From positions 83,801-147,800 of the forward strand of contig OZ248429.1 in the NCBI GenBank assembly GCA_965234335.1: a stretch of DNA of 64,000 nucleotides, written 5' to 3'. The notes below the pieces were generated by a model. That model did not search any database, was not told where the DNA came from, and saw only the letters and a program-made list of their open reading frames with translations. The DNA is from Leadbetterella lacustris (lineage in GTDB: Bacteria; Bacteroidota; Bacteroidia; Cytophagales; Spirosomataceae). Shown one piece after another: positions 42,834-51,974 of the stretch. The position numbers and the translations under genes were made by a program. Position 1 is the first letter of the stretch. Each line of letters begins with the position of its first letter.

Positions 42834-43058
42834 GGTATTGAAGGGGTGGGAACAAAATGGGGAGGTTTTTTAGGTCAAAACAAACCATTCAAATCAATAT
42901 TACAATCAAGAATTCTTCCTCAGTGTCAAATCGCAATAAAAATGGAACATAGATGAAACGAATGCACCCAACACAGATTTACACAGCTTTTACTTTAAAT
43001 CAGAATTATTTCAATATTTGTATTTTGTACCACATATTTCAGATGTTACGAACCTCAG

Positions 43059-44102
43059 CTACACCCGCTCCAACTTAACCGGATAAGTCTTTTTGGATGC
43101 CCATTGTGGTATGTAGATACTTCCGTCACCGTCTACACAAACATCGTGGGGGTGCATAAACACCTTGGCGGGGTCTGATTTTCTTTGTTCGAGCAGTTGG
43201 CCGTTCTGATAAATGGGTTCAGAGGCTCCTGGTGAAGAAACCACTTTGTCGTTTTTATCGAGAATCTGAATGTAACCTGAGTTGGGATATTCTTCTGAGG
43301 TAGAACGATACACCGCCCCATAGAGGTTTTCGCCTTTTAGCACTGGACGACAAATAAACGAGCCCGGCAAATGAATTGTAGAAATATACTTACCGTCAAG
43401 CGTGAAACGCTTCCAGCAGGTTTGTTGCCTCGATGTGATAATCAAGGTTGGTTTTGAAGGATTTCTGGTATCTACAACCACACCATGGTTACATTTAAAT
43501 TTACCTTCTTCCAAGCCGTTTCCGCCCCAGTGCCTGATATATTTGCCTTTAGAATCATACTGTATCACAAAATTTTTGCCATAACCATCTACCACATAAA
43601 TGTCTCCATTCAAAGGATTTACAGCCGTTTCGGTTGGCACAAACTGACTTGGATATAGATATTCACCTGTTTCTTTCGGATACTCTATTTTAAAGATTTC
43701 TTTGCCCTTCAAGTCTGTTTTTATGACTTGATTTCGGCTATTGTCACATATCAAAAGGTATTGTTTTTCGCCTTCGTTGAATATGGTCAGGCCATGAGCT
43801 CCAGGATAAGAATTCCCCCAAGTTTCGAGCAATTTTCCTGATTTGTCATAAATAAGGATGTTGTTTTTGGTCTCGTTGGTACACATAATCAACCGTCCTG
43901 CGGCATCTTCTACCATTTCATGGCAATCATTTACAGGCGTTTTTTGAGCGTCTAACATGCCCCAACCAACCACCACTTTGTATCTGTGGGTGTTATGGCC
44001 AATGATAACTTCATCTTTTTGCCCAAAACCTAAGCCGGGCATCATTTGCAAGCCTGAGCTTACTCCAACGATTTTCAGGAAATTTCTTCTGTCTAAATAC
44101 AT
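43059..44102 (-). CDS. Tat-exported NHL-type beta-propeller protein
   Basis: A 347-residue protein started at 44102 because that ATG gives a proper Tat signal, MYLDRRNFLKIVGVSSGLQM (twin arginine at 5-6, FLK). The nine extra residues from 44129 are not needed. The mature part is a six-bladed propeller with NHL-like repeats, for example NILIYDKSGKLLETWGNS, VIKTDLKGKEIFKIEYP and FVIQYDSKGKYIRHWGGN. HPHDVCVDGDGSIYIPQWA closes the last blade. No catalytic site is evident, although similar folds occur in peptidylglycine-lyase-like and sugar-binding proteins. It is divergent from the esterase gene at 44319, with a 216-base gap in which nothing was recognised. Confidence 0.8.
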   Translation of the reverse strand: MYLDRRNFLKIVGVSSGLQMMPGLGFGQKDEVIIGHNTHRYKVVVGWGMLDAQKTPVNDCHEMVEDAAGRLIMCTNETKNNILIYDKSGKLLETWGNSYPGAHGLTIFNEGEKQYLLICDNSRNQVIKTDLKGKEIFKIEYPKETGEYLYPSQFVPTETAVNPLNGDIYVVDGYGKNFVIQYDSKGKYIRHWGGNGLEEGKFKCNHGVVVDTRNPSKPTLIITSRQQTCWKRFTLDGKYISTIHLPGSFICRPVLKGENLYGAVYRSTSEEYPNSGYIQILDKNDKVVSSPGASEPIYQNGQLLEQRKSDPAKVFMHPHDVCVDGDGSIYIPQWASKKTYPVKLERV

Positions 44103-44318
44103 TTTGCTTCTGTTGAATAGTTGGTGCAAAATAATGAATTATATTTTTAGTTGGTTATATTTTTTCTATAAAAAATGATAGTTCCTGAAAAACTTCAAAC
44201 CACTGTGTAGATCTTGTCTTCAAAATCATGCATTTTGGCTGTTTTAATTTGAAATATGAAGTAAAATTTAAAATTTTGACAAATAATAATTATTTTTCTC
44301 TGTTAAACCTTACACAAA

Positions 44319-46013
44319 ATGAGTCTTGTTTTCGCTAAAAAATGGATACTTTCAATTTCCTTTTTACTCTTAACCCAATTTAGTTCTTTCGCTCAAAAAC
44401 TAGCATCAGGCCCACAAATTCTGACTTTTCATTCGGATGTTGATGACACAGAACAACCCTATGGTTGTTATATTCCGAAAGATTACAATCAGAAAAAGTC
44501 TTACCCATTGGTAGTTATGCTGCACGGGGCGGGATCAAATCACCGCTTGGCCTTACGTAGAGTTTTTGGAAAAAGCAATGCTGAAGGTGAAAACGACGTG
44601 GAAGCCAGCTTAAAATTTCCTAAATGGGAAGATGTAAATTATATCGTGATTTCGCCTAATGTTCGGGGAACGATGGGGTATCAAGGAATAGCTGAAAAAG
44701 ATGTATGGGACATGATAGCAGATGCTAAAAAACGCTTCAATATTGACGAAAATCGAATGTATCTTACTGGACTATCGATGGGTGGCGGCGGCACTATGTG
44801 GGTGGGACTTACTCGTCCGGATGTTTGGGCAGCTATAGCTCCTGTTTGTCCTGCACCACCAGCAGAAACAATTAAATATTTAGACAACGTTTACAATTTA
44901 CCAGTACACTTTTTCCAAGGCGACCAAGACCCTACCGTGAAAGTAGAAAACACCAGAAAATGGGTAGAGGACTTCAAAGCCGCAGGAGCAAAAGTGACTT
45001 ACCAAGAATATCCGGGTGTAAAACACGATAGCTGGGTTAATGCTTACAAGGACGAGTTTATATTTTCATGGTTTTCGAAATTCATAAGAAATCCATTTCC
45101 TGACAAAGTCAAATTTACAACTAGCCAAATGAAATACAATAAAGCCTATTGGCTCGAAATCATTGACAAAAATGTTGGAGAAGCGGCTAAAATAGAGGCT
45201 ACCTTCAAGAATAAAAATATTTTGGATGTGCAAACCGAAAACATTAATGTCTTCACTATAAATATTTTAAACCACCCCAAATTTAATAAAAAAACGAGCT
45301 TAAGCCTTACTATTGATGGACAAAACCTATCGGTGTTTGGACTAAGTAATTTCCAAGTTTTGGTAAAAAATGATGGCAAGTGGACAGTGGGCAAAAGACC
45401 TGAGAACACAAAAACAAAAAATGCAACTTTGGAAGGTCCAATGGCGGAAGCTATCGGTGACAGGCATATTTATGTGTATGGCACTAAAGGAAATCCAACC
45501 AAAGAGCAACTAGAACAAAGACGTAAAATTGCTGAGGAAGCTGCAAATTGGAGTGTGTATCGTGGCGATTTTATGGGAAGAGTGATGGTTTTTCCAAGGG
45601 TTTTGTCTGACAAAGAAGTAAGGCCAAATGATATCGAAAGATCAAATCTAATACTTTTTGGCGATGCCGAGAACAACGAAATAATTGAAAGATACGCTGC
45701 GTATTTGCCAATTTCACTTAAGTCTTCGGCCAAAGAAAATGGCAGTTTGAGTTTTATTTTCCCAAATGGCAATCGTTATGTTTTAGTTAATTCTGGTCTA
45801 CCGTTTTGGGAATTGCCCAATGCCGACAACAGCCCTTTTGCGAGATTACGTTCAGCTGGTAAAGCAAGTATACTTTCAGGATATGGCGACTGGGTGCTCT
45901 ACGACAAAAACATCAACAACGTAATTGGCTACGGAATTTTCGATAAAAACTGGAGCCTAAATGAAAAAGATAAAGGGATTTTGAAAAACTCAGGAATGGT
46001 AGAATTGAAATAA
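44319..46013 (+). CDS. Secreted alpha/beta-hydrolase esterase (PHB-depolymerase/prolyl-oligopeptidase-like)
   Basis: A 564-residue exported hydrolase (signal ending SSFAQ near residue 26). The catalytic domain spans about residues 35-260: YPLVVMLHGAGSNHRLALR (oxyanion), the nucleophile elbow MYLTGLSMGGGGTMWVGLTR, DQDPTVKVENTRKW with the Asp, and YPGVKHDSWVNAYKD with the His. A second domain of about 270 residues follows with beta-rich sequence (IDGQNLSVFGLSNFQVLVKN), as in esterases with a DUF-type accessory domain. The substrate may be an ester-linked plant or storage polymer. It ends at a clear terminator. Confidence 0.88.
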   Translation: MSLVFAKKWILSISFLLLTQFSSFAQKLASGPQILTFHSDVDDTEQPYGCYIPKDYNQKKSYPLVVMLHGAGSNHRLALRRVFGKSNAEGENDVEASLKFPKWEDVNYIVISPNVRGTMGYQGIAEKDVWDMIADAKKRFNIDENRMYLTGLSMGGGGTMWVGLTRPDVWAAIAPVCPAPPAETIKYLDNVYNLPVHFFQGDQDPTVKVENTRKWVEDFKAAGAKVTYQEYPGVKHDSWVNAYKDEFIFSWFSKFIRNPFPDKVKFTTSQMKYNKAYWLEIIDKNVGEAAKIEATFKNKNILDVQTENINVFTINILNHPKFNKKTSLSLTIDGQNLSVFGLSNFQVLVKNDGKWTVGKRPENTKTKNATLEGPMAEAIGDRHIYVYGTKGNPTKEQLEQRRKIAEEAANWSVYRGDFMGRVMVFPRVLSDKEVRPNDIERSNLILFGDAENNEIIERYAAYLPISLKSSAKENGSLSFIFPNGNRYVLVNSGLPFWELPNADNSPFARLRSAGKASILSGYGDWVLYDKNINNVIGYGIFDKNWSLNEKDKGILKNSGMVELK

Positions 46014-46016
46014 TAT

Positions 46017-46040
46017 AAGGGCTGAAAAGCCCTTTTTTAT
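46017..46040 (+). terminator. Intrinsic terminator of the esterase gene
   Basis: Stem AAGGGCT (46017-46023) and AGCCCTT (46028-46034), GAAA loop, followed by TTTTATTTTT. It lies 3 bases after the stop codon. Confidence 0.85.
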
Positions 46041-46057
46041 TTTTACTTAAAATGAAA

Positions 46058-46086
46058 ATTCCTGCATCGAAAATCGATGCAGGAAT
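46058..46086 (-). terminator. Perfect hairpin at the end of the coiled-coil/two-component run
   Basis: A perfect 13-bp inverted repeat (46058-46070 and 46074-46086, core CCTGCATCGA, 3-base loop). On the minus strand it comes 40 bases after the coiled-coil stop and is followed by TTTCATTTTAAG, so it most likely ends the minus-strand transcript. Confidence 0.65.
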
Positions 46087-46126
46087 CTGATAGAACCCTA
46101 TAAACCATTATGGATACATTCTTTAT

Positions 46127-47071
46127 TTATTTTACCAAAAAGCTTCCTGTTCCGATTTTGAATCCTTCTGAATAAATCTCAATTACGTATTTACCTGATT
46201 TAAAAACTACTTCTTTTTTGTAGAACATTTCAACTTTCTGATCATCGTTAGTGTAAGCCACATTTTGCTTTAAGCTGTAACCGATTTCTTGGTTGGCAAA
46301 ATTCAAAATACCACCTCTTGACATGTCATTAAGCACGGCTCCATTTGGATCCAAGACCCTCATATACACCTCTTTGTTGTTTCTTTCGGTGAGCGGATTT
46401 GACGGTAGTATGAAAGAAATTTTTAACTGATCTACTTTGCGATTTTTCAATTCTCCATCTCTTTCCTTACCTCGACTTGTTAATCCTACTACTTGCACAT
46501 TTACAGCCTTAAGAGCCGAACCTACGTTTACTTTCTTACGTAAATCCTCATTTTGAGAACTCACCTCACTTACCTTTGAGTTTAGAGAATCTTTGGCAGA
46601 GCTCAATGATTTATTTTGGCTTATAACTTGCTCTTTCTCAGTTTGAAGGGTTAAATTCTGTGAGTTTAGTAGCCCATTTTCTTCTTTCAATTTCAGAATT
46701 TCTTCGTCTTTTTGAGTTAAAAAAGCTTCATATTCAGCTATTTTACCTTCATACTTCTTGGCAGAAAAGTTAGAATCGGACTTAAGCCTTTTCTTGTCCT
46801 GCTCCAGCTGAGCCTTTATTTTCTCTAGTTCTTCTACGCTACCACCCAAGGAAGCTACCTCAGCTATTTTCGCATCGAGCGATTGTGATATCGAATCCAA
46901 CTTAACTTTAGTAGTAGACAACTCATCTACTTTGCCAGTTAAAAGCTTTTGTAAATCAGCGTTTTCGTTTTGTGAACCATAATACAAGTATCCAAGGAGT
47001 CCTAAAGCTCCCAAAAGTACAACTAAACCAATTTTAAGCGTGTTTGAATTGCTCGATGAGTGTTGTTCCAT
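46127..47071 (-). CDS. Single-pass membrane protein with long coiled coil and C-terminal beta domain (copy 2)
   Basis: A 314-residue paralogue of the protein at 19791-20741. The start is placed at 47071 (MEQHSSSNSN), matching the other copy's short tail; the 13 residues from 47110 are upstream sequence. Same order of parts: membrane helix LKIGLVVLLGALGLLGYLYY, coiled coil beginning KLDSISQSLDAKIAEVASLG and LKEENGLLNSQNLTLQTEK, then a beta-rich head from SRGKERDGELKNRKVD to the end (SEGFKIGTGSFLVK). It follows the histidine kinase gene by 66 bases on the same strand, so it may share regulation with, or feed into, that two-component system. Function unknown. Confidence 0.75.
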   Translation of the reverse strand: MEQHSSSNSNTLKIGLVVLLGALGLLGYLYYGSQNENADLQKLLTGKVDELSTTKVKLDSISQSLDAKIAEVASLGGSVEELEKIKAQLEQDKKRLKSDSNFSAKKYEGKIAEYEAFLTQKDEEILKLKEENGLLNSQNLTLQTEKEQVISQNKSLSSAKDSLNSKVSEVSSQNEDLRKKVNVGSALKAVNVQVVGLTSRGKERDGELKNRKVDQLKISFILPSNPLTERNNKEVYMRVLDPNGAVLNDMSRGGILNFANQEIGYSLKQNVAYTNDDQKVEMFYKKEVVFKSGKYVIEIYSEGFKIGTGSFLVK

Positions 47072-47137
47072 TTCTAATGTTAAAATATTTAAGTTTTGAT
47101 TATGGAACAAACTAAACAGACTGACCTTAAACAGGAG

Positions 47138-48598
47138 TTAAATGGAAATTAAATTTAGCTTAAAATTTGACTGCCAGTAAAAAAGATTGGGAAGAGTGAC
47201 TTGAAAAAGATTACCGTCTTCTTGTGGGAAAACGCCAATTTTGCCGTGGTGGAGTTCTACAATTTGCTTCACAATGGCCAAACCCACCCCGTGTCCAGTT
47301 TTGCCTCTTGATGTGGAATCTGACCTATAAAAAGGTTGGAATATTTGGGTGATTTCGTTTTTAGGAATCGGAATTCCATCATTTTTGATTTCCACTTTCA
47401 CCTGATTACGCTTGACCGAAATATTCAAAAGAGCAGTCTGATTGACCGAAAACTTACAGGCGTTGTCAATCAAGTTTTTGAAAACTACCTTCAAAGCCTC
47501 CTCGTTACCTTTAACGATAAGACATTTTTCGTCTTCAGGAAAACTCTTGAGGTCTATCTCGATATTCTTGTGAGCATTCCATTTTTTAAACTCCGAAACG
47601 GCATCAAATACTACCTCGTCTAACCTGATTTCAGTGAGCGGCAATGCGTTTTCATTCGAAAATATATTGGCCAATTGTAAAAGCGAATGCGTGAGGTGGT
47701 TGAGCTTTAGGGTATCTTCTCTCAGCGAAACTATCTGCTCGTGAAACTCTGGGTAGTTTTTGTATTTCATCTCCAACAACTCTATCTGGGTGAAGATTTT
47801 TGTAAGGGGATTCTTAAGCTCGTGTGATATGTTGGCCACGAACATCTTCTGGGTAAAAACAGCGTTTTCGGCCCGCTGCAAAAGTTTATTTATGGTTTCG
47901 GCCATTTGCCCTATTTCATCGCCAAAGTTAGTGTATATGATTCGTTTGGATATGTTCTTGGGAAAAATCTTATCCAACTGCTTTATAATGTCTGATATCG
48001 GAGCCAAAGCCTTATTCGCCAAATACCAACCCAAAAAACCAATAAAAAGCAAGGCCACAAAAGACATGATAACAAGGATATTCTTCAAATCAGCCAAGGC
48101 TCTTTCACCTATTTTATCAACGGCACTAACCATTACCCAGTATTCTCCAGAATTGTCCTTGATCTTAAGATAGGCCATCTTATATGCTCCCAAACTTGCA
48201 TTTCCAACCGGGCTGTTTGTGTCAATTCTAAACATAAAAAGTCGGTGAAACTCTTCTTTTTTTAGATTATTGGAAAATACAAAGAGGTTTCTTTTAATGT
48301 CTATTATTGAGATCACCTCTTCGTTGAGGTATTCTCCTTCCGTATTTTCAACAATTTTCTGAATCTCAATATTATTAGCCTGGAAATCAAAAAAAAGGGA
48401 AGAAGTCGTTAAAGCTTTGTCTTGTAGTTTTTTGAAAAAGCGTTTTTCCAAATAAAGTTTACTGAAAAAATAAATACTGACCGAAAAAAACATAAAAAGA
48501 AACCCAACTAACAGTAAAACCTGTAAGGTAAGCTGACCTCGAATATTGAGTTTAAAATTTATGTTTTCTAATATGGACTTCACCTGATTTTTTTTCAA
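47138..48598 (-). CDS. HAMP-containing sensor histidine kinase
   Basis: A 486-residue orthodox kinase. Membrane helices lie at about 25-47 and 173-194 and flank a periplasmic sensor of about 125 residues (KALTTSSLFFDFQANNIEIQ ... YWVMVSAVDKIG). A HAMP linker follows (LAPISDIIKQLDKIFPKNIS), then the H box with phospho-acceptor H259 in FVANISHELKNPLTK, the N box NLIDNACKFSVN, and the G boxes and lid DSTSRGKTGHGVGLAIVKQI. It starts 7 bases after the regulator gene ends, forming a standard OmpR/EnvZ-type pair. The signal is unknown. Confidence 0.95.
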   Translation of the reverse strand: MKKNQVKSILENINFKLNIRGQLTLQVLLLVGFLFMFFSVSIYFFSKLYLEKRFFKKLQDKALTTSSLFFDFQANNIEIQKIVENTEGEYLNEEVISIIDIKRNLFVFSNNLKKEEFHRLFMFRIDTNSPVGNASLGAYKMAYLKIKDNSGEYWVMVSAVDKIGERALADLKNILVIMSFVALLFIGFLGWYLANKALAPISDIIKQLDKIFPKNISKRIIYTNFGDEIGQMAETINKLLQRAENAVFTQKMFVANISHELKNPLTKIFTQIELLEMKYKNYPEFHEQIVSLREDTLKLNHLTHSLLQLANIFSNENALPLTEIRLDEVVFDAVSEFKKWNAHKNIEIDLKSFPEDEKCLIVKGNEEALKVVFKNLIDNACKFSVNQTALLNISVKRNQVKVEIKNDGIPIPKNEITQIFQPFYRSDSTSRGKTGHGVGLAIVKQIVELHHGKIGVFPQEDGNLFQVTLPNLFYWQSNFKLNLISI

Positions 48599-48605
48599 TT
48601 CCTAA

Positions 48606-49286
48606 TCAATCCTTTATAACATAACCCATACCTATTTGTGTATGAATCAACTTTCTATCAAAATCTTTGTCCACTTTTTTTCTAAGAAAATTCACATACA
48701 CTTCTATGACATTGGTACCCGTATCAAAGGTTACGTCCCAAATTTTCTCGGCTAGTTCTACCTTCGAAATCACCCGACCAGGATGCCGCATCAACAACTC
48801 CAGAAGGTTGAACTCCTTGGCCGTCAAGAGTATTTCCCTACCGGCACGTTTTACCTGCTTGGTGTCTTGATTTAGCTCTAAATCAGACACCCGTAATACA
48901 TTAGAAGGAGCTGCTAAAGCTTTGTTTCGGCGGGTCAAGGCCCTGACTCTAGCCATTAACTCACTGAACTCGAAAGGTTTTCCGAGATAATCGTCAGCCC
49001 CAGCATCCAAACCCGTAATAATGTCAGCCGTGGTACTGAGAGCCGTTAAGAGCAAAATGGGCGTTTCAAAACCACTTTTACGAAGTTTTCGACAAAGATT
49101 AAGCCCGTTTATCTCTGGAAGAATAATGTCGGTTATCAATAAATCATAAGGATTTCTTTGGGCCAAAGTAAGTCCCATTAAACCATCGTATGCTATATCT
49201 ACCTCCATATTATGTTGTTCCAAGCCCTGCTTTATGAGCTGCAACGTTTTGGCTTCGTCTTCAACAAGTAAAATTTTCATGCTCAA
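48606..49286 (-). CDS. OmpR/PhoB-family response regulator
   Basis: A 226-residue regulator. The receiver domain has D10-E11, phospho-acceptor D53 in LLITDIILPEIN, T/A in ILLLTALSTTADI and K in ADDYLGKPFEF. The winged-helix DNA-binding domain (about 130-225) contains LLTAKEFNLLELLMRHPGRV and the recognition segment TNVIEVYVNFLRKKVD. It is upstream of, and nearly contiguous with, its kinase gene. A DUF2490 gene lies 36 bases upstream on the same strand. Confidence 0.96.
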   Translation of the reverse strand: MSMKILLVEDEAKTLQLIKQGLEQHNMEVDIAYDGLMGLTLAQRNPYDLLITDIILPEINGLNLCRKLRKSGFETPILLLTALSTTADIITGLDAGADDYLGKPFEFSELMARVRALTRRNKALAAPSNVLRVSDLELNQDTKQVKRAGREILLTAKEFNLLELLMRHPGRVISKVELAEKIWDVTFDTGTNVIEVYVNFLRKKVDKDFDRKLIHTQIGMGYVIKD

Positions 49287-49322
49287 TCTTTTTTGCTATT
49301 TCATCAAAAAACGATGATAAAT

Positions 49323-50060
49323 CTAATTTTTGGCAAAATTTATCTTCTTAAATAAAGTCAAACGCACAATATCTCTTTGAAAATAAGTATCAAACTGAGC
49401 CCGTTGTTGATACCATCTCAAATAGCCCAATTCGGCAGAGAATTTCTTGGTAAAATTATGTTCATAAGCGATGTAAACTCGATTTTGGTCAAAGAAATTG
49501 ACATTTTTACCAGAATTCACCATTAACTCATCGGATATTTTGAGGTTGGCGTTTTGTTTTTTCCAAAGAAAAAATTGGTATTGTAGCCGAAGGCGGTAAC
49601 GCATGTTAAAGTTATAACCTTCCAAAAGTTGGACGCCATCATTTTTCCGAATAAATCGCTCGTCAATTCTCACTCTGGCGGAAAAAACAACTTTTTTGTT
49701 GATTTTTTGTACCGCATTCACTTCTTGAAAAGGGCGTATCTCAGGGACTGTAAGTTTTATCGTAGCATCAGGAAACTGTGGCTCTTGCCACGAAAAGGTC
49801 TGTCCTATAGCCACATCAACACTCGAGTTTATCCTTAAATGCAAATGATTGTGTTGTATGGTATGGTGCTGCGTATTACCCTCATAAAACCTGCGGTGGT
49901 CTATTTCGGTAACCAAAAATAGTTTTTTATTCAAATTAGACTGTACCATTGCTCGCATCCAAAACAAGTTTTGACGGGCGACATGGGTTTGTGAAAAAAC
50001 AGTAAAAGGGATAATTAAAATAAGTCCTAAAACACTTCCAGTTTTTTTTATAAAATCCAC
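49323..50060 (-). CDS. DUF2490 family outer-membrane-type protein
   Basis: A 245-residue exported protein with signal ending TVFSQ near residue 24. The mature part is the DUF2490 pattern of alternating strands: FWMRAMVQSNLNKKLFLVTE near the N terminus, VDVAIGQTFSWQEPQF, RIDERFIRKNDG, MRYRLRLQYQFFLWKKQN, and LGYLRWYQQRAQFDTYFQRD, ending in a hydrophobic barrel-like strand. Such proteins are predicted outer-membrane barrels of unknown role. It heads the minus-strand run that includes the regulator, kinase and coiled-coil genes, with a candidate promoter just upstream. Confidence 0.85.
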   Translation of the reverse strand: MDFIKKTGSVLGLILIIPFTVFSQTHVARQNLFWMRAMVQSNLNKKLFLVTEIDHRRFYEGNTQHHTIQHNHLHLRINSSVDVAIGQTFSWQEPQFPDATIKLTVPEIRPFQEVNAVQKINKKVVFSARVRIDERFIRKNDGVQLLEGYNFNMRYRLRLQYQFFLWKKQNANLKISDELMVNSGKNVNFFDQNRVYIAYEHNFTKKFSAELGYLRWYQQRAQFDTYFQRDIVRLTLFKKINFAKN

Positions 50061-50090
50061 AGACTAATACTTATATGAAAATTTTTATGT

Positions 50091-50098
50091 CAAAATTA
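50091..50098 (-). promoter_or_regulatory. Candidate -7 box upstream of the DUF2490/two-component run
   Basis: The minus strand reads TAATTTTG, fitting TAnnTTTG, 30 bases before the DUF2490 ATG at 50060. No -33 TTG at proper spacing was seen. Confidence 0.4.
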
Positions 50099-50166
50099 AC
50101 ACAAAGCGAGTATCTTTCTGCTGTATTGTTAAAATATTAACAATATCTAAAGTTCGTCTAATAGCC

Positions 50167-50536
50167 TCAATGCTTGTTATTTTGGTGATTTCCAGTTTTG
50201 GAAATTTTAGTTAAAATCTCTTTTGCTCGTTCTCTTTTGTCGGTTTTTAGATACGCCAAGGCCAGATACCATTCTCTATAATCTCCATGAGAAGTATCGG
50301 AGTTTTCAAATTTCTTGTTTTCAAATAGTGCAATGGTTTTTTCTGGCTTATTGATTTATATTTCTGTCCCCCAAGTTTTCAGTATCAACTCTTTCCTTCA
50401 CATGAATGACTGATTGCCGTGACTTTAGAAATTCAAATTCTTCTTTGAATAGAGAAGCTTTAAGACTTGGCTTAATAGAATTGGCTGCATTGTACAGGAA
50501 TTTTAGAACTAAAAAATACATCTCAAATTTGTATTC
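50167..50536 (-). pseudogene. Decayed TPR-type protein, C-terminal fragment
   Basis: The 613-base gap between the DUF2490 and YdjC genes contains a minus-strand remnant. From about 50536 one frame reads YKFEMYFLVLKFLYNAANS ... LFKEEFEFLKSRQSVIHVKE and meets TAA at about 50355. In the next frame it resumes as PEKTIALFENKKFENSDTSH, then YREWYLALAYLKTDKRERAK EILTKI, ending at TGA 50167-50169. The 'W-YLALAYLKT-dk--A-eiL-kI' segment is the last repeat typical of Bacteroidota tetratricopeptide proteins. A frameshift, a stop and the missing N-terminal part mark it as dead. 50061-50166 and 50537-50673 show only a candidate -7 box. Confidence 0.65.
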
Positions 50537-50673
50537 TTAGAACGTCACACCACCCGACCAAGTTTGTATCACCCACAAACTTCATCTAACCTATCAGCCA
50601 ATTTTTGCTACAAAAACAAATTTTCCTTACCTTTAAAATTCAAAAAAATATTCAACTCAAAAATCAACCTTCT

Positions 50674-51666
50674 ATGAAAAAAATACTCCTTATTCTAGTT
50701 TTGTTATCTCAAAATATTTTAGCCCAAGAAACCACCTATGCAGAAAAACTAGGTTACCCAAAAGGCTCTAAGGTTCTTATTTTGCATATAGATGATGTAG
50801 GAATGTCTTATGATTCAAACCTCGGAGCCATAAAAGCCATGGAAGAAGGCGTAGCAAATTCGCTGAGCATGATGATGCCTTGCCCGTGGATTCCAGATTT
50901 TTTTAAATATCTAGAAACCCATCCACAAACCGATGCTGGATTGCATCTGACTCTCACTTCTGAGTGGAAAGGTTACCGCTGGGGGCCTTTGATGGGTAAA
51001 CCTGCCGTACCTGGACTGGTGGACAAACAAGGAGCTATGTGGCCGAGTGTAAGGGCCACAGCCACTAACGCATCAGCAGACGAGATAGAAAAGGAAATTA
51101 GAGCCCAAATAGACCGCTCACGTACAATGGGCTGGGAACCTACGCACCTCGATACACACATGGGGACAGTTTTTGCTAGAAAAGACTTCTTGGAAAGATA
51201 CCTTAAAGTGGCAATGGAAGAAAAAATACCTGTCATGTTTCCAGGCGGACACAACTCGATGATTTTACAAACCGAAAAAGATGCAGGATTAACCATAGAA
51301 ATGACGACAGCCGTGGGCAAACAATTGTGGGCTGCTGGCCTACCCGTGATTGATGATTTGCACAATGTATCTTACGGATGGGGATGTCCAGCGGGCAAAA
51401 AAGACTGCTCCGATGCTGAACTTCTTGCCTCAAAAACCAAGAAATATATAGAAACCATAGAAAGTCTAAAGCCCGGCCTGACGATGGTAATTATGCATTG
51501 CACATGGCCTTCGGAGATATTTAAGTACATTTCTGACTCGGGAATTGTCAGAAAAAGTGATACCATGTCTATGATGGACCCCGTTTTTCAGAAATATTTG
51601 GCAGACAATAAAATTATTTTGACCACTTGGAGAGAGGTGGGAAAAAGACGCAAGGAATTGAAGTAG
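50674..51666 (+). CDS. YdjC/ChbG-like carbohydrate deacetylase, secreted
   Basis: A 330-residue protein started at 50674, the ATG that begins a signal peptide (MKKILLILVLLSQNILAQ). The longer frame from 50605 lacks one. The YdjC fold shows the metal-binding aspartates in LILHIDDVGMSYDSN, the His pair in PTHLDTHMGTVF (H-x3-H), the substrate loop HLTLTSEWKGYRWGPLMG, and a late VIMHCTWPSE with another conserved His. These enzymes remove N-acetyl groups from small oligosaccharides such as diacetylchitobiose. A cysteine-bearing loop WGCPAGKKDCSDAE is an extra. It appears to be a single-gene unit. Confidence 0.88.
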   Translation: MKKILLILVLLSQNILAQETTYAEKLGYPKGSKVLILHIDDVGMSYDSNLGAIKAMEEGVANSLSMMMPCPWIPDFFKYLETHPQTDAGLHLTLTSEWKGYRWGPLMGKPAVPGLVDKQGAMWPSVRATATNASADEIEKEIRAQIDRSRTMGWEPTHLDTHMGTVFARKDFLERYLKVAMEEKIPVMFPGGHNSMILQTEKDAGLTIEMTTAVGKQLWAAGLPVIDDLHNVSYGWGCPAGKKDCSDAELLASKTKKYIETIESLKPGLTMVIMHCTWPSEIFKYISDSGIVRKSDTMSMMDPVFQKYLADNKIILTTWREVGKRRKELK

Positions 51667-51780
51667 CAGGAATTTATTGAATAGCAAAAAAACTATTATT
51701 TGATTTGGAAAACCAAAAATGCAAGTATGAAAAGTAGAAGTTATTTATCGCACAGGAATTTTTCAAATTGCTGCCACCAT

Positions 51781-51884
51781 GACCCTAAAAGGGTCAAATA
51801 TGAACAGCCCCGAATAAAACTGGGGCGACACCTCGCTCGGGGTGAAAAGCATTTATAGAAGCTGTAACGACACTGAAAAGGTCG
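51781..51884. repeat. Cluster of small palindromes between YdjC and nuclease genes
   Basis: In the 306-base gap four short hairpins follow each other: GACCCT/AGGGTC (51781-51795), GCCCC/GGGGC (51807-51826), CACCTCG/CGGGGTG (51829-51844, one G-U pair) and CGAC/GTCG (51868-51884). The stems are GC-rich against an AT-rich background and no reading frame explains them. The look is that of a dispersed palindromic element or a small structured RNA. Copies elsewhere in the window were not found. The flanks (51667-51780, 51885-51944) show nothing. Confidence 0.5.
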
Positions 51885-51944
51885 AACAATGTTGGCGACA
51901 TTTAAGCCGTATTTGAAAGTGCTGATAGATATAATTTCAAGCAG

Positions 51945-51974
51945 AGTAGAGCGATTTAGAAAAATCGCTCTACT
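51945..51974. terminator. Perfect hairpin at the 3' end of the S1/P1-like gene
   Basis: A perfect 13-bp inverted repeat, AGTAGAGCGATTT (51945-51957) and AAATCGCTCTACT (51962-51974), with a 4-base loop. Its right arm touches the stop codon of the minus-strand gene. No T-tract follows on that strand, so termination is likely but not certain. Confidence 0.55.
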
